From the NCBI GenBank assembly GCA_009692745.1, contig SHYO01000010.1:1-42824 (forward strand): a DNA stretch of 42,824 bases, given 5' to 3'. The position numbers and the translations under genes were made by a program. Below are positions 1-8,283 of the stretch, in pieces. The notes beneath the pieces were generated by a model that saw nothing but the letters and a program-made list of their open reading frames with translations, was not told the origin of the DNA and did no database searches. The number at the start of each line of letters is the position of its first letter. Within the stretch, counting starts at the first letter, position 1. This DNA comes from Chloroflexota bacterium (GTDB lineage Bacteria > Chloroflexota > Anaerolineae > Epilineales > SHYO01).

Positions 1-125
1 CCAAAGGTCTCGCAGCACTGCGGGAGGCCCTGCAGGATGTGCAGCGCACTCAACAAGCCGGCTGTCGTATGAACAAACGCAAAAAGCATCCCAACACCTA
101 TCAGTTATTATTCGACTCTTCTTAG
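1..125 (+). CDS. 3' end of an unrecognised gene (partial)
   Basis: An open frame runs in from the left edge (codons in the register of base 3) and stops at TAG 123-125. About 40 residues are visible. They begin with a helical, charged stretch (KGLAALREALQDVQ) followed by a basic patch (MNKRKKHPN) and the end YQLLFDSS. The other two forward frames read as low-quality sequence or stop early, so this frame is the likeliest. I do not recognise the family. The basic tail could belong to a DNA-binding protein or a transposase, but nothing here decides that. Confidence 0.4.
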   Translation, partial: KGLAALREALQDVQRTQQAGCRMNKRKKHPNTYQLLFDSS

Positions 126-153
126 CTTGATGCGTATGCGGCCACATAGCGCC

Positions 154-170
154 GCCCCTACCGTAGGGGC
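154..170. repeat. Short perfect hairpin, REP-like
   Basis: GCCCCTA (154-160) and TAGGGGC (164-170) pair perfectly around the loop CCG. The bases after it (GGGTGCCC at 181-188) can form an alternative pairing with the right arm. There is no T-run, so it is not a classical terminator for the gene ending at 125. It looks like one unit of a dispersed intergenic palindrome. Confidence 0.45.
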
Positions 171-232
171 ACTCCTGCGTGGGTGCCCAACTTCCTTACC
201 GTAATTCTGAACAGTTACGTCGTCCGCTCACG

Positions 233-261
233 TTGACGAAACAAGCAGAATGTGGTACCAT
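233..261 (+). promoter_or_regulatory. Probable promoter of tRNA-Gln
   Basis: TTGACG (233-238) is followed 17 bases later by TACCAT (256-261), with TG one base before the -10 (extended -10 form). A start near 268 would give a leader of about 50 bases before the tRNA at 320. Confidence 0.5.
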
Positions 262-319
262 TTTCAGGCAGTTGGGTCGGGAGATGAAGTCAATATTCCC
301 TGCTGTGATCGTACTATAT

Positions 320-390
320 TCGGGAGTCGTCCAATGGTAGGACAGCGGACTTTGGATCCGTTAATCGGGGTTCGAATCCCTGCTCCCGAG
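320..390 (+). tRNA. tRNA-Gln (anticodon TTG)
   Basis: A full cloverleaf can be folded. The acceptor stem is TCGGGAG (320-326) with CTCCCGA (383-389), and the discriminator is G390. The anticodon stem is 345-349 with 357-361, and the loop CTTTGGA holds anticodon TTG at 352-354. The T-loop is TTCGAAT at 371-377 with a 5 bp stem. The U-A first pair and G discriminator are normal for bacterial tRNA-Gln. The 3' CCA is not encoded (CCT follows), so it must be added after transcription. Confidence 0.95.
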
Positions 391-425
391 CCTACCATTT
401 AAAATCTTGCTTAAATACTTTAAGA

Positions 426-893
426 TTAACCTTCTGCAGAGGTATGCCGGCCCAGACCGGCCCCCATCAGACATCTCTCTACATAAGGATGGATACCTGG
501 CGGAATGTGATTTACCCATTGGTAAGCCGTATGGTGGCTATCCAGGTGTAGATTGAAGGCCGGGTCAACCGGATAGACGAAAAAGCAACTGTTAATGCTA
601 TGCACCGGTATGCCCCCTGGACCATCGGGGAAGATGGTTTCTGCGGTGTGGATGAGCGGCCCCACGTGGCAGTCGATGCCCACTTCCTCGCGCGCTTTGC
701 GCAGCGCCGTCTCGCGCATCATTTCTCCCTTAATCACCCGCCCGCCGGGCACCCACCATTGCCCTTTGGCTGGAGGATCGTTGCGCTGCACCAGGAGCAC
801 CGCCCCTTGGGCTACAACGGCGATATCCACACACGCGATTGGCACATTCTCAAGTATCTGATAATAGAGGTCTGCTGGGATAAATTGTTTCAT
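426..893 (-). CDS. Nudix hydrolase, GDP-mannose mannosyl hydrolase-like
   Basis: A 155-residue single-domain Nudix protein. The Nudix box lies at about residues 50-72: GGR, then E seven positions on, then AREEVGI. The usual RE pair is RK here. The N-terminal part (DLYYQILENVPIACVDI), the PAKGQWWVPGGRV segment and the late YQWV segment resemble the WcaH/Gmm branch, which removes mannose from GDP-mannose. That branch also has an altered Nudix box, so the substitution need not mean loss of activity. Start ATG at 893 is preceded by GGAG at a good distance. It stands alone between tRNA-Gln and the divergent mtnP gene, so context gives no substrate. Nudix assignment is firm; the sugar-nucleotide substrate is inferred. 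Confidence 0.85.
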   Translation of the reverse strand: MKQFIPADLYYQILENVPIACVDIAVVAQGAVLLVQRNDPPAKGQWWVPGGRVIKGEMMRETALRKAREEVGIDCHVGPLIHTAETIFPDGPGGIPVHSINSCFFVYPVDPAFNLHLDSHHTAYQWVNHIPPGIHPYVERCLMGAGLGRHTSAEG

Positions 894-1112
894 GAGGTCT
901 CCAATTCGGCTCGTTTTACCATTTGGCGGGTTGCCTTCACGGTTTTACCATAACCCGGCCATCCCGGCAAAGCGCATGCACCCAGGAGGGGGCACCTATG
1001 CCATTGTCTGCATGTTCCTCGCGTAGACCTCCCCAGGGCAATCGCATCTTATATAGATTCCCAAGGTGGTCCTGCAGTACAACACTCCAATTAGATGCGA
1101 TAGCTCTGCTAA

Positions 1113-1141
1113 TTGCCCCCTGCGGTCTGCTATCGTATAAT
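1113..1141 (+). promoter_or_regulatory. Promoter of the mtnP-ftsW/rodA pair
   Basis: TTGCCC (1113-1118), a 17-base spacer, then a perfect TATAAT (1136-1141). It lies about 50 bases before the GTG start at 1192 and faces the right way. Confidence 0.7.
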
Positions 1142-1191
1142 AAAATGGTGATACATAAAGCCTACGCGGTAGAGCATAAGGAGCAATCCCT

Positions 1192-2073
1192 GTGGAACGA
1201 CAAGCACGAGTCGGTGTGATTGGCGGCAGTGGCCTCTACAATATTGAGGGGTTGGCAAATAAAGAAGAAATCCGGCTGACGACGCCCTTTGGCGATCCTT
1301 CGGACGCCATCACCGTGGGTATCCTGGAAGGTATCGATGTGGCCTTTTTGCCACGACATGGGCGTGGGCACCGGATTACCCCCAGCGAGTTGAATTTTCG
1401 CGCCAATATATTCGCCATGAAGCAACTGGGTGTGCGCCAGTTGGTCTCTATCAGCGCCTGTGGCAGCTTGCGGGAGGCGTTTGCGCCAGGTCATGTGGTG
1501 ATTCCCGACCAGCTTTTTGATTGGACCCGGCAGCGGGAACTGACCTTCTTCGGCAGGGGGCTGGTAGCCCACATCGGGCTGGCTGATCCCTATTGTCCCC
1601 ATCTCAGCCAGGCAGCGTTTGAAGCCACCGTGGCAGCAGGTGGGACAGCGCATAAGGGAGGCACGCTGATCACCATCGAGGGACCGCGTTTTTCCACCAA
1701 AGCCGAGTCGCGCATTTACCGCCAATGGGGGCTGGATATTATCGGCATGACGGGTTCGCCGGAAGCCCAACTGGCGCGGGAGGCAGAAATCTGCTATACC
1801 TGCGTAGCCCATATCACCGATTACGATGTGTGGCACGAGAGCGAGGAGCCGGTGACGGTGGAAATGGTGATACAACAACTTTCGAAGAACGTAAACATGG
1901 CTAAGGCATCCTTATTGCACCTGCTGCGCCATCTACCCGACCCGGAGTCGTGTGCCTGCGGCCGAGCGCTGGATGCGGCTATCATGACGGACCTGAAAAC
2001 GGTCCCGCCACAGACCAAATCCGAGCTGTGGCCGCTGGTACAAAGATTTTTCGGTGAGGCCGGCAAGGGATAG
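1192..2073 (+). CDS. mtnP: S-methyl-5'-thioadenosine phosphorylase
   Basis: The product (293 aa) phosphorolyses methylthioadenosine, the by-product of polyamine and related synthesis, to adenine and methylthioribose-1-phosphate in the methionine salvage pathway. It is cytoplasmic. Visible family marks are the N-terminal GVIGGSGLY phosphate loop, the RHGRGH segment (about 55-60), SACGSL near 90, IEGPRFSTKAESR near 160, IGMTGSPEAQLAREAEI and TDYDVWH. The MT-x-x-PEA-x-LAREAE form is that of methylthioadenosine phosphorylases as opposed to general purine nucleoside phosphorylases. Start is GTG at 1192 with AAGGAG at 1178-1183. The stop at 2073 is two bases before the next ATG, so the two genes are probably co-transcribed. 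Purine nucleoside phosphorylase of the same superfamily is the alternative. Confidence 0.9.
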   Translation: MERQARVGVIGGSGLYNIEGLANKEEIRLTTPFGDPSDAITVGILEGIDVAFLPRHGRGHRITPSELNFRANIFAMKQLGVRQLVSISACGSLREAFAPGHVVIPDQLFDWTRQRELTFFGRGLVAHIGLADPYCPHLSQAAFEATVAAGGTAHKGGTLITIEGPRFSTKAESRIYRQWGLDIIGMTGSPEAQLAREAEICYTCVAHITDYDVWHESEEPVTVEMVIQQLSKNVNMAKASLLHLLRHLPDPESCACGRALDAAIMTDLKTVPPQTKSELWPLVQRFFGEAGKG

Positions 2074-2075
2074 CG

Positions 2076-3401
2076 ATGGCGACCCCGGCAGCCCATACGG
2101 CCCACAAGACCCGCAACCTGACCCGCTTCGTACCCCGCTGGGGAGAGATGGGGCTCATGGTATTTGCACCGGCGCTCTTAGCGGTGGGGATGGGCACCAT
2201 CGATTTAGCCGGGGGAGGGCAGTGGGAAACAGCGAGTACCCGCCTGCCTGTGGTGGCCCTGCTGGTATTGTGGGCCACTAGCCTGCTTTTAGCCCGTTTT
2301 GCCCCTCTGGCGGATCAGTTGCTGCTTCCGATAATAGCCACCCTGATGGGTGTGAGCCTCTTATTGATGCATGCCCTACGACCGCAATTGCTGGACAGGC
2401 AGGTATTATGGATGGCGCTTTCCTGGGGTGTGGCTATAGGTATCGTGCTGGCGCCCATCGATATACGCCGCTTGCTGCGGCGCTACCGTTATACCTGGGC
2501 CACCCTGGGTTTAGTGCTGGTGGGGCTCACCTTCATCTTTGGCCGTTATCCCGGGGGACCGGGTCCCCGGCTGTGGTTAGGGTTTGGCAACTGGTATTTC
2601 CAACCGTCGGAGTTGCTAAAGCTGTTGCTGATCGCCTTCCTGGCAAGCTATCTGGATGAGTACCGGGAACTCTTGGCGCAAGATAGTTGGAAGCTAGGGC
2701 CGTGGCGCTTATGGCCGCTCCCTTATCTCGTGCCGTTGGGGGTGATGTCGGGCTTTGCCCTTTTGCTGGTCATCTGGCAGCGGGATTTGGGTATGGCCAT
2801 GCTCTTTTTGGGTGTCTTCCTGGCCATGTTGTACGTCGCCAGCAACCGGGGCAGCTATATCGTCATGGGGCTGGTCATTTTTGTGGCGGGCGCCTGGGTG
2901 GTATACCATGCCTTCGGCCATGTACGGGAGCGGTTCGATATTTGGCTAAACCCCTGGGCGACACCTTCCGACGAGGGCTACCAGGTCATCCAGGGATTGA
3001 TTGCCCTGGCGGCAGGTGGACTTCTGGGGCAAGGTCTGGGGTACGGCGCCAGCAGTTACATCCCGGCCGTCCATACGGACTATGTCTTTGCCGCCTGGGT
3101 GGAAATGACCGGCCTGGCCGGCGGCATGGGGCTCATCGGCTTACTGCTTTTATTCGTGGTGCGCGGTTTCCATATTGCCCAGACCGCCCGGCTGCCCTAT
3201 GACCGCTTGCTGGCGACCGGCTTGGCTACGCTTTTTGCGCTGCAAACCCTGGTAATCCTCGGCGGAAATCTGAAGCTCCTGCCGTTGACGGGTGTGACGC
3301 TGCCCTTTGTCAGTTATGGGGGCAGCTCTCTGCTAATCTGCGGGCTGGCCGCCGGCCTGCTGCTGCGCCTGTCGGCGCGGGACCCTGCTGGGAGATGGTA
3401 G
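2076..3401 (+). CDS. FtsW/RodA/SpoVE-family peptidoglycan glycosyltransferase
   Basis: A 441-residue polytopic membrane protein with about ten hydrophobic segments. SEDS-family landmarks are QPSELLKLLLIAFLASYL (about 172-190), the WQRDLGMAMLFLG segment, PAVHTDYVFA (about 328-337), which carries the Asp of the conserved HTD motif of the large extracellular loop, and the C-terminal GVTLPFVSYGGSS. SEDS proteins polymerise lipid II into glycan strands, RodA for elongation and FtsW for division. Which of the two this is cannot be told from sequence alone, and no partner transpeptidase is next door. The usual AEE after HTD is VEM here. It begins two bases after mtnP, so translation is likely coupled. 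Confidence 0.88.
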   Translation: MATPAAHTAHKTRNLTRFVPRWGEMGLMVFAPALLAVGMGTIDLAGGGQWETASTRLPVVALLVLWATSLLLARFAPLADQLLLPIIATLMGVSLLLMHALRPQLLDRQVLWMALSWGVAIGIVLAPIDIRRLLRRYRYTWATLGLVLVGLTFIFGRYPGGPGPRLWLGFGNWYFQPSELLKLLLIAFLASYLDEYRELLAQDSWKLGPWRLWPLPYLVPLGVMSGFALLLVIWQRDLGMAMLFLGVFLAMLYVASNRGSYIVMGLVIFVAGAWVVYHAFGHVRERFDIWLNPWATPSDEGYQVIQGLIALAAGGLLGQGLGYGASSYIPAVHTDYVFAAWVEMTGLAGGMGLIGLLLLFVVRGFHIAQTARLPYDRLLATGLATLFALQTLVILGGNLKLLPLTGVTLPFVSYGGSSLLICGLAAGLLLRLSARDPAGRW

Positions 3402-3420
3402 GTGGCTGCGCTCCCTAACC

Positions 3421-4680
3421 TCAATTCTCCCAATCGACGTCGAGGATAAATCCGGCATAGAGCAGGATGCTTTTGCCGCTGGCCTGGCCCACATACAGCC
3501 CGTTGAAACGCCCCGAGTCCCCCGCTTTGTGGATGATGATGTAGAGCAAATGGCTGCCGCTGGGATTCCAACTTAGCGGCCGGGTGACATACCCTTCCGG
3601 GTGGCCGAAGAGTAGGCGGCTATCTTGGCCATCCGGCGTTACAACATAGACTCCCTCATCTTGCTCTACCAGGATCGCATCACCCTTAGGAGACCACAGC
3701 GGGGTCTGGGCGGCGACCGCCAATTTGGCGGTCGCGCCGGTAGCGCTATCGGCCACCAGCAGCGTCTGGGGCTCCGCTGGGCAACAGCCGCCCGCCGCAA
3801 AGACCAGGTGTTTCCTATCAGGGGACCAGGAGGCCGCGCTAGCCCAACGGGCGCCCTCAGGTTGCGCGGGGATGGGCTTGATGCTGGAAGCAGCCTGGTT
3901 AGGCTCACCCAGGGGCAACAAAGCCACCTGGCTGCCTCCGTTACCGGTCAAAAGATGGATGGCCAGGCTCTTGCCGGTAGGGGACCAGCGCGGGGCGCCA
4001 TATCCGCCACCAATCCCGGCAGCGTCCGGTTGCGCTTGGGTCAGGCGTGTTTCCTTGCCGCTGGCCGTTTGGTAGAGGTAGATATCCGTGAGACCGGGTT
4101 TGGCGGGATCCGCGGGGGCGCTGTAAGCCAGGGTGCTGCCGTCCGGCGAAAATTGCGGATTAGCAGCGCCGGCTCGGATCAACTTGGGTTGGCCGTCCGG
4201 CAGGGGCATCAGGTAGACGCCGGCTTTATCCGGATTTTCTTTGATACTCTTATCGGCTGCCAGGGTCAAGCCGTCATCCCTAAAGGCCAACAGCCGGCTG
4301 TCCGGCGTGAGCGATACCTGGCTATAGGTACCCCCTGCCAGTATTTTAGTAATTTTGCGTGGCTTACCGCCTACCAGGTAAATGGCGGCGGGCTTATACG
4401 CCGAGGTTAGATCCGCGCTACCCTCCAGGGAGATCAGGGCAATCGTTCCGGTGTAAGATTCCATCTGTTCCAAATTCGCCGGGGCAGTCATTTGGGGCTG
4501 GGAGGTAGGCGCCGCCGCAGCGACAATAGGGGGCGGATTGGTGGGGACCGGATTAGCGGGTGCTTTGGCCACAGGGTTCGCCGGTGTGACAGGGACGGCA
4601 CTGCCGCAAGCCGTTAAACTAGTCAATAAAAGGAGTAATATCAGCATAGTTAGTCGACGCGTTAGCATAGTAGTATCCAT
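3421..4680 (-). CDS. Secreted lipoprotein with TolB/WD40-like (PD40) beta-propeller
   Basis: A 419-residue protein with a hydrophobic signal segment (residues 9-22) ending in the lipobox LTAC, so it should be lipid-anchored at Cys25. A short Pro/Ala-rich linker follows. The rest holds about six PD40 blade repeats of the form xxWSPDGxxLAF: VSLTPDSRLLAF, PQFSPDGSTLAYS, PRWSPTGKSLAI, ASWSPDRKHLVFA, PLWSPKGDAILV and LSWNPSGSHLLY. The fold suggests a binding or scaffold role; no catalytic motif is seen. It is the last gene of the minus-strand unit after the ABC-2 permease (72-base gap), so it may be an extracytoplasmic partner of that transporter, which is inference. A second Met four codons in is a possible alternative start. 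Confidence 0.82.
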   Translation of the reverse strand: MDTTMLTRRLTMLILLLLLTSLTACGSAVPVTPANPVAKAPANPVPTNPPPIVAAAAPTSQPQMTAPANLEQMESYTGTIALISLEGSADLTSAYKPAAIYLVGGKPRKITKILAGGTYSQVSLTPDSRLLAFRDDGLTLAADKSIKENPDKAGVYLMPLPDGQPKLIRAGAANPQFSPDGSTLAYSAPADPAKPGLTDIYLYQTASGKETRLTQAQPDAAGIGGGYGAPRWSPTGKSLAIHLLTGNGGSQVALLPLGEPNQAASSIKPIPAQPEGARWASAASWSPDRKHLVFAAGGCCPAEPQTLLVADSATGATAKLAVAAQTPLWSPKGDAILVEQDEGVYVVTPDGQDSRLLFGHPEGYVTRPLSWNPSGSHLLYIIIHKAGDSGRFNGLYVGQASGKSILLYAGFILDVDWEN

Positions 4681-4752
4681 TCAATGGTAGTTGTTGGCCG
4701 AATTTCAGTAAGGTCCCGGTCCGCCCAGAGGCGGATTCGCAGGAGGCAAGGG

Positions 4753-6327
4753 TCATTCCCTGTGGTACCGGTAGCTGTAGATAATCAAATTGGCGATATA
4801 CAGGCCGGCGGCCATCGCCGCCATGCCATTAACTAAGGGCATATCGGGACTTTTCCCCACCAGCATGACAGATTGCAGGTTGGGAATAGCATACGTTACG
4901 GGGAGGGCGTAGGACAAAGGTTTTACCAGCGGGGCAAGCTGGTCAAGGGGAAAGAAGAAGTTGCCGAAAAATACAGAGCTCAGCAGAATCAGCATGGCTA
5001 ACTGCACTGCCTGGCTCTCCTGGGGCGAGATCAGCGAGATAAAGAAGCCCCAACCCAAGGAGGCCAGTATCAGCAGAAGCATCAAAGCTCCCAACCAGAG
5101 CAGGTTACCGATCAGCGGCACATGCAGCAGGAATACCAGGGCTGCCACCAGCGCGACACCGATGATTAAGGTTAGTATGATATAGCTGAGGTATTCTCCA
5201 GTCAGAATCTCGGCGGCGGAAATAGGTGTGACGCGAAACCATTCCTCGGCTCCCTGCAAGCGCATGCGCACCAAAGCCAGGGCGGCAAAGGTGATGGCGA
5301 TATGCTGCAGCAGGAGAGCTAGCACAGCGGGAGCATAAAAATTTAGGTATGTCGGGGCGAAACGGGCCACATTTGTAACCACTACTCGTAGAGGGGCCAC
5401 CAGGACTGTCGCAGGTATAAGATCCAACAAGCCGGTGACCGTTTCCAATTTATCCAGCGTCTGATTCAACTGGATGATCCCCTCCCGGTAACGCGGGATA
5501 TTCGGCGCCTCTTGCTCTAGCCCTACGCGTAATTCGTGAGCCAGGTTATGGGTATCCTGCAAGGTTTTCTGCGTCTGTTGGACTTGAGCTGCGACTTGGG
5601 CCTCATTTTCCCCGGGCAGAGTGGCAGCCAGCAATGATAGAAGGGATGGGTTCTCCCTCAGCAGCCGGTCCAGATTGTCCAGGGCCAACTGGGAGGAAAG
5701 TTCAATTGTCTGTAACCGCTGGATCGTATCCGGGATCCGATTCTCGTCGATATCCTTACTCGCGGCCAGTAACTCATTCAGCGCGTTTGACTTGAATTCC
5801 TTCAGCGGCCCGGTGTAATTGCGGGCCTGTTCTATCAGACGCAGGTTAAACTCTTTATTCACTTCAGCGACGACGAAATTGCCAATATATCTGACGTAGC
5901 CCTCTCGTAAAGGATTTACTTCGTTGATATACATCGAGATAGAGATGGGCTGGCCGGTCATCAATAGGCCCAGCGGATTGGCGGGTAAGGCCATTACGAT
6001 CTCTACTTTGCCGGTTCTTACCTCATCCAGGGCGGGCTCCAGCTCATGGCGAATCTGCATGGGCATGAAGGAGCCAAAGCGTTGGATGATGTCTTCCGGA
6101 TTCATAATGGCCGTTGCCTGCCCCAAATCTGGCACAACCAGCAAACCATGGATGGGAGGTTGGGCGCCGGTATACCCTATGCCGAAAACTAACAAGATGA
6201 GAAACGGTCCGAGGATCAGGGTGAGAATTAAGCGCGGCTGCCGGAGGATCTCGATCATTTCTTTTATCACAAATGACGAGATCCGTATACCGCGCCGGAA
6301 TAGTGGATGGGGGCGCGGCGGGCTCAC
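4753..6327 (-). CDS. ABC-2 type transporter permease
   Basis: A 524-residue permease. One membrane helix lies near residues 30-50 (ILTLILGPFLILLVFGIGY). A long extracytoplasmic domain of about 270 residues follows, with Leu/Gln-rich helical parts likely to form a coiled coil (about 185-290). Five or six membrane helices fill the C-terminal 200 residues. This is the ABC-2 (YhgE/DrrB-like, ABC2_membrane_3) layout used in export of drugs, lipids or polymers. The GTG start overlaps the stop of the ATPase gene (GTGA at 6327-6324), a strong sign that the two subunits are made together. Substrate cannot be told from sequence. Confidence 0.88.
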   Translation of the reverse strand: MSPPRPHPLFRRGIRISSFVIKEMIEILRQPRLILTLILGPFLILLVFGIGYTGAQPPIHGLLVVPDLGQATAIMNPEDIIQRFGSFMPMQIRHELEPALDEVRTGKVEIVMALPANPLGLLMTGQPISISMYINEVNPLREGYVRYIGNFVVAEVNKEFNLRLIEQARNYTGPLKEFKSNALNELLAASKDIDENRIPDTIQRLQTIELSSQLALDNLDRLLRENPSLLSLLAATLPGENEAQVAAQVQQTQKTLQDTHNLAHELRVGLEQEAPNIPRYREGIIQLNQTLDKLETVTGLLDLIPATVLVAPLRVVVTNVARFAPTYLNFYAPAVLALLLQHIAITFAALALVRMRLQGAEEWFRVTPISAAEILTGEYLSYIILTLIIGVALVAALVFLLHVPLIGNLLWLGALMLLLILASLGWGFFISLISPQESQAVQLAMLILLSSVFFGNFFFPLDQLAPLVKPLSYALPVTYAIPNLQSVMLVGKSPDMPLVNGMAAMAAGLYIANLIIYSYRYHRE

Positions 6328-7499
6328 GTTTGCGGCTCCTCGCTAGCGATGTTGGCGGCGCCTGAGGTCGCATCGGTGGCAGTGGGATCGCCGGTGATGG
6401 CATCAGTAGTCTCCCCTGCGGCGGAGGTGGTTTCGGGAGGCGTTGCTTGAGCCGTGATAGTCTCGGTAAGGGTGGATTGGTCGGTGGCCGGCGCAGTGGT
6501 GGGCACACTCTGGGAGGTGGTTGAATCCGGCGAATGCCTGTCCATATCCTGACCCTGACCCTCAGGCGTATCACGTACCAGGCGAACAAAGACTTCGTCG
6601 AAGGTCAATTCCCGGTCATCGATACTGAGCACCTTCATGCCTCTATCTTGCAGGGTTTGCATAATGGCCGGTATGGCGCGGCGGGCCTCCGTCACAATCA
6701 CCACCATATGGAACCGCCCCTCGATATCCACCCGGTGTACCATCTCAAGATCTAGCAGGGCTTGGACTGTGCCCGGCTCTATACGGCCGACTACTACGTC
6801 GATGACATCTCCGCCCAAAGCCTGTTGGCGCAAACCTTCCGGGGTTCCTTGCGCGATCAGTTGGCCGGAGCGCATGATTCCCACCGTATCACAATAGATG
6901 GCCTCGCCTACATACTGGGTCGTGATCACAAGGGTGCAACCTTTGGCCCGTAACGCCCGGAACTCTTCCCAAAATCGTTCGCGCAGAATGGGATCGATAC
7001 CGGCCGTGGGCTCATCGATAAAGAGCAGGCGCGGTTCGTGCAGCAGGGCGCAAGCCAGGGAGAGACGACGTTGCATCCCGCCGGAGATCTGGCTGGCAAG
7101 TTTGTTGCGGGCATCCGCCAATTGTACCATTTCCAGCATCTGATCTATGCGCTGCCGGCGATATTTCGAGCCCAGCCCGTAGACAGAAGCCATAAATTGC
7201 AGATTTTCCAGCACGGTCAGATTGTGATACAAGACGAAGAGTTGGGGCATGTAGCCAATATGCTCGACAAGCTGCCGGCCGAATTCTGCCGGAGAATAGC
7301 CCAGCACCTTGACTTTCCCGCCGTCGGGCAGGTAGTAGCCACACATAACCCGGATAGCGGTGGTCTTGCCGCTGCCGCTGGGGCCGAGCAGGCAGTAGAT
7401 TTCCCCTTCCCGGACCTCCAGGCTAACATTTTTCAGGCCAAATTTCTGGCCGAATTTTTTGTCAACACCTATCATGGTAATAGCAGCGGGCAAGCTCAC
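6324..7499 (-). CDS. ABC transporter ATP-binding protein with Thr/Ala-rich tail
   Basis: A 391-residue ATPase. Walker A is GPSGSGKTT (39-47), the signature is ISGGMQRR (138-145) and Walker B is LLFIDEPTAGID (158-169). The H-loop position is occupied by Thr/Gln: the segment reads VITTQYVGEA where a VITTHYMEEA-type sequence is usual, so the switch histidine is replaced by Gln. The core with its C-terminal regulatory part ends near residue 315. The last 75 residues are low-complexity Thr/Ala/Ser/Pro/Asp and look disordered. The GTG start is preceded by AAGGAG. It pairs with the overlapping permease downstream. The changed H-loop residue deserves notice because that His normally contacts the ATP gamma-phosphate. 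Confidence 0.9.
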   Translation of the reverse strand: MSLPAAITMIGVDKKFGQKFGLKNVSLEVREGEIYCLLGPSGSGKTTAIRVMCGYYLPDGGKVKVLGYSPAEFGRQLVEHIGYMPQLFVLYHNLTVLENLQFMASVYGLGSKYRRQRIDQMLEMVQLADARNKLASQISGGMQRRLSLACALLHEPRLLFIDEPTAGIDPILRERFWEEFRALRAKGCTLVITTQYVGEAIYCDTVGIMRSGQLIAQGTPEGLRQQALGGDVIDVVVGRIEPGTVQALLDLEMVHRVDIEGRFHMVVIVTEARRAIPAIMQTLQDRGMKVLSIDDRELTFDEVFVRLVRDTPEGQGQDMDRHSPDSTTSQSVPTTAPATDQSTLTETITAQATPPETTSAAGETTDAITGDPTATDATSGAANIASEEPQT

Positions 7500-7553
7500 G
7501 GCGGCTCCTTCAATCCATGCGCCGCAGGGCAGGTAGAGATGGCACCCTATCGC

Positions 7554-8099
7554 TCAATGTAACCCGGGGAGAAACGGGTTATTCAGACCTGTGCGCCAAT
7601 CTCTGACCTGTTGTTCCAACTGCGTGAGGAAGGGACCGAACGCAGTCTCTGCCAATTTAATCCTGACAGGCACCTGTAAGTGTACCGGGACGGTGGTAGA
7701 GAAGGGCACGCGCTCATTTACCTGTATGGGGACTTGCATATTGATCGGCACATCTAGAGAAACGGGAATATCAACCGGCACAGGTACTACGATATTGAAG
7801 GGTGGCACCGTCACATTAGCTGTCGTCTTAATCGACTGGCGAATAGGGATAGTCGTGCTGATCGGCACGTTCAGCCGTGTATTAAATGGCACATCGGAGG
7901 AAACCGGCACATTCTGATCCAGGGTAATGGTCGTGGAAAATTCAACGGTATGCATGAGTTGCATATTCTCCAAGGCCAGGCCCAATGTCTCGTAGGTATG
8001 TTGCCGGATAAGCAGAGCCTGCCATAGTATCAAACTACTCACCGCTAAAGACAAGAGCACCATCAGCCATAAAACCACCATAGGAGCCCGGCGGCTCAT
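7554..8099 (-). CDS. Membrane-anchored protein with VPV/VPI repeats, unknown function
   Basis: I do not recognise a named family. The likely product has 181 residues starting at ATG 8099 (GAGGAG lies 6 bases upstream on the minus strand); an upstream in-frame ATG at 8162 would add 21 unlikely residues. One hydrophobic helix (about 7-28, VVLWLMVLLSLAVSSLILW) should anchor it with the rest outside. Residues about 55-155 are a string of short beta-prone units on the pattern (V/I)P(V/F/I)xxx, for example VPVSSDVPF, VPISTTIPI, VPVPVDIPVSLDVPI and VPVHLQVPV. Spacing of six to eight residues between prolines suggests an extended beta or solenoid-like structure. It is first in the unit with the ABC transporter, so it may be an accessory part of that export system. 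Confidence 0.75.
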   Translation of the reverse strand: MSRRAPMVVLWLMVLLSLAVSSLILWQALLIRQHTYETLGLALENMQLMHTVEFSTTITLDQNVPVSSDVPFNTRLNVPISTTIPIRQSIKTTANVTVPPFNIVVPVPVDIPVSLDVPINMQVPIQVNERVPFSTTVPVHLQVPVRIKLAETAFGPFLTQLEQQVRDWRTGLNNPFLPGLH

Positions 8100-8182
8100 G
8101 ATAGCTCCTCTGTGGCAGGTATGGGAATTAAGAGTTGGATCATACAGATCTCGATTATGCACCTCTCATATAATCTTGGGGC

Positions 8183-8212
8183 ATTATACATGGGCGTATT
8201 GCCGAATGTCAA
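8183..8212 (-). promoter_or_regulatory. Promoter of the VPV-repeat/ABC transporter unit
   Basis: On the minus strand a perfect TTGACA (8212-8207) is followed 18 bases on by a perfect TATAAT (8188-8183). It points at the ATG at 8099 and is the best consensus promoter in the window. Confidence 0.75.
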
Positions 8213-8283
8213 CCGTCCGGCGGATGTTCGCGATTACCCTGACAGGGTCATCTTCCCGCATTTCCCCCGGATGCATGAAACTA

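Noticed and set aside
400..428. Terminator after tRNA-Gln (AATCTT/AAGATT)
   Set aside because: Only six A/T-rich pairs with a long loop, overlapping the Nudix stop codon; too weak to call.
1162..1878. A 238-codon open frame on the minus strand opposite mtnP
   Set aside because: It is the shadow of mtnP, whose forward product has a full set of family motifs; the reverse product has none.
3625..4410. A 261-codon forward frame opposite the lipoprotein gene
   Set aside because: Arg/Gly-rich composition without any motif; the opposite strand encodes a lipobox and clear PD40 repeats.
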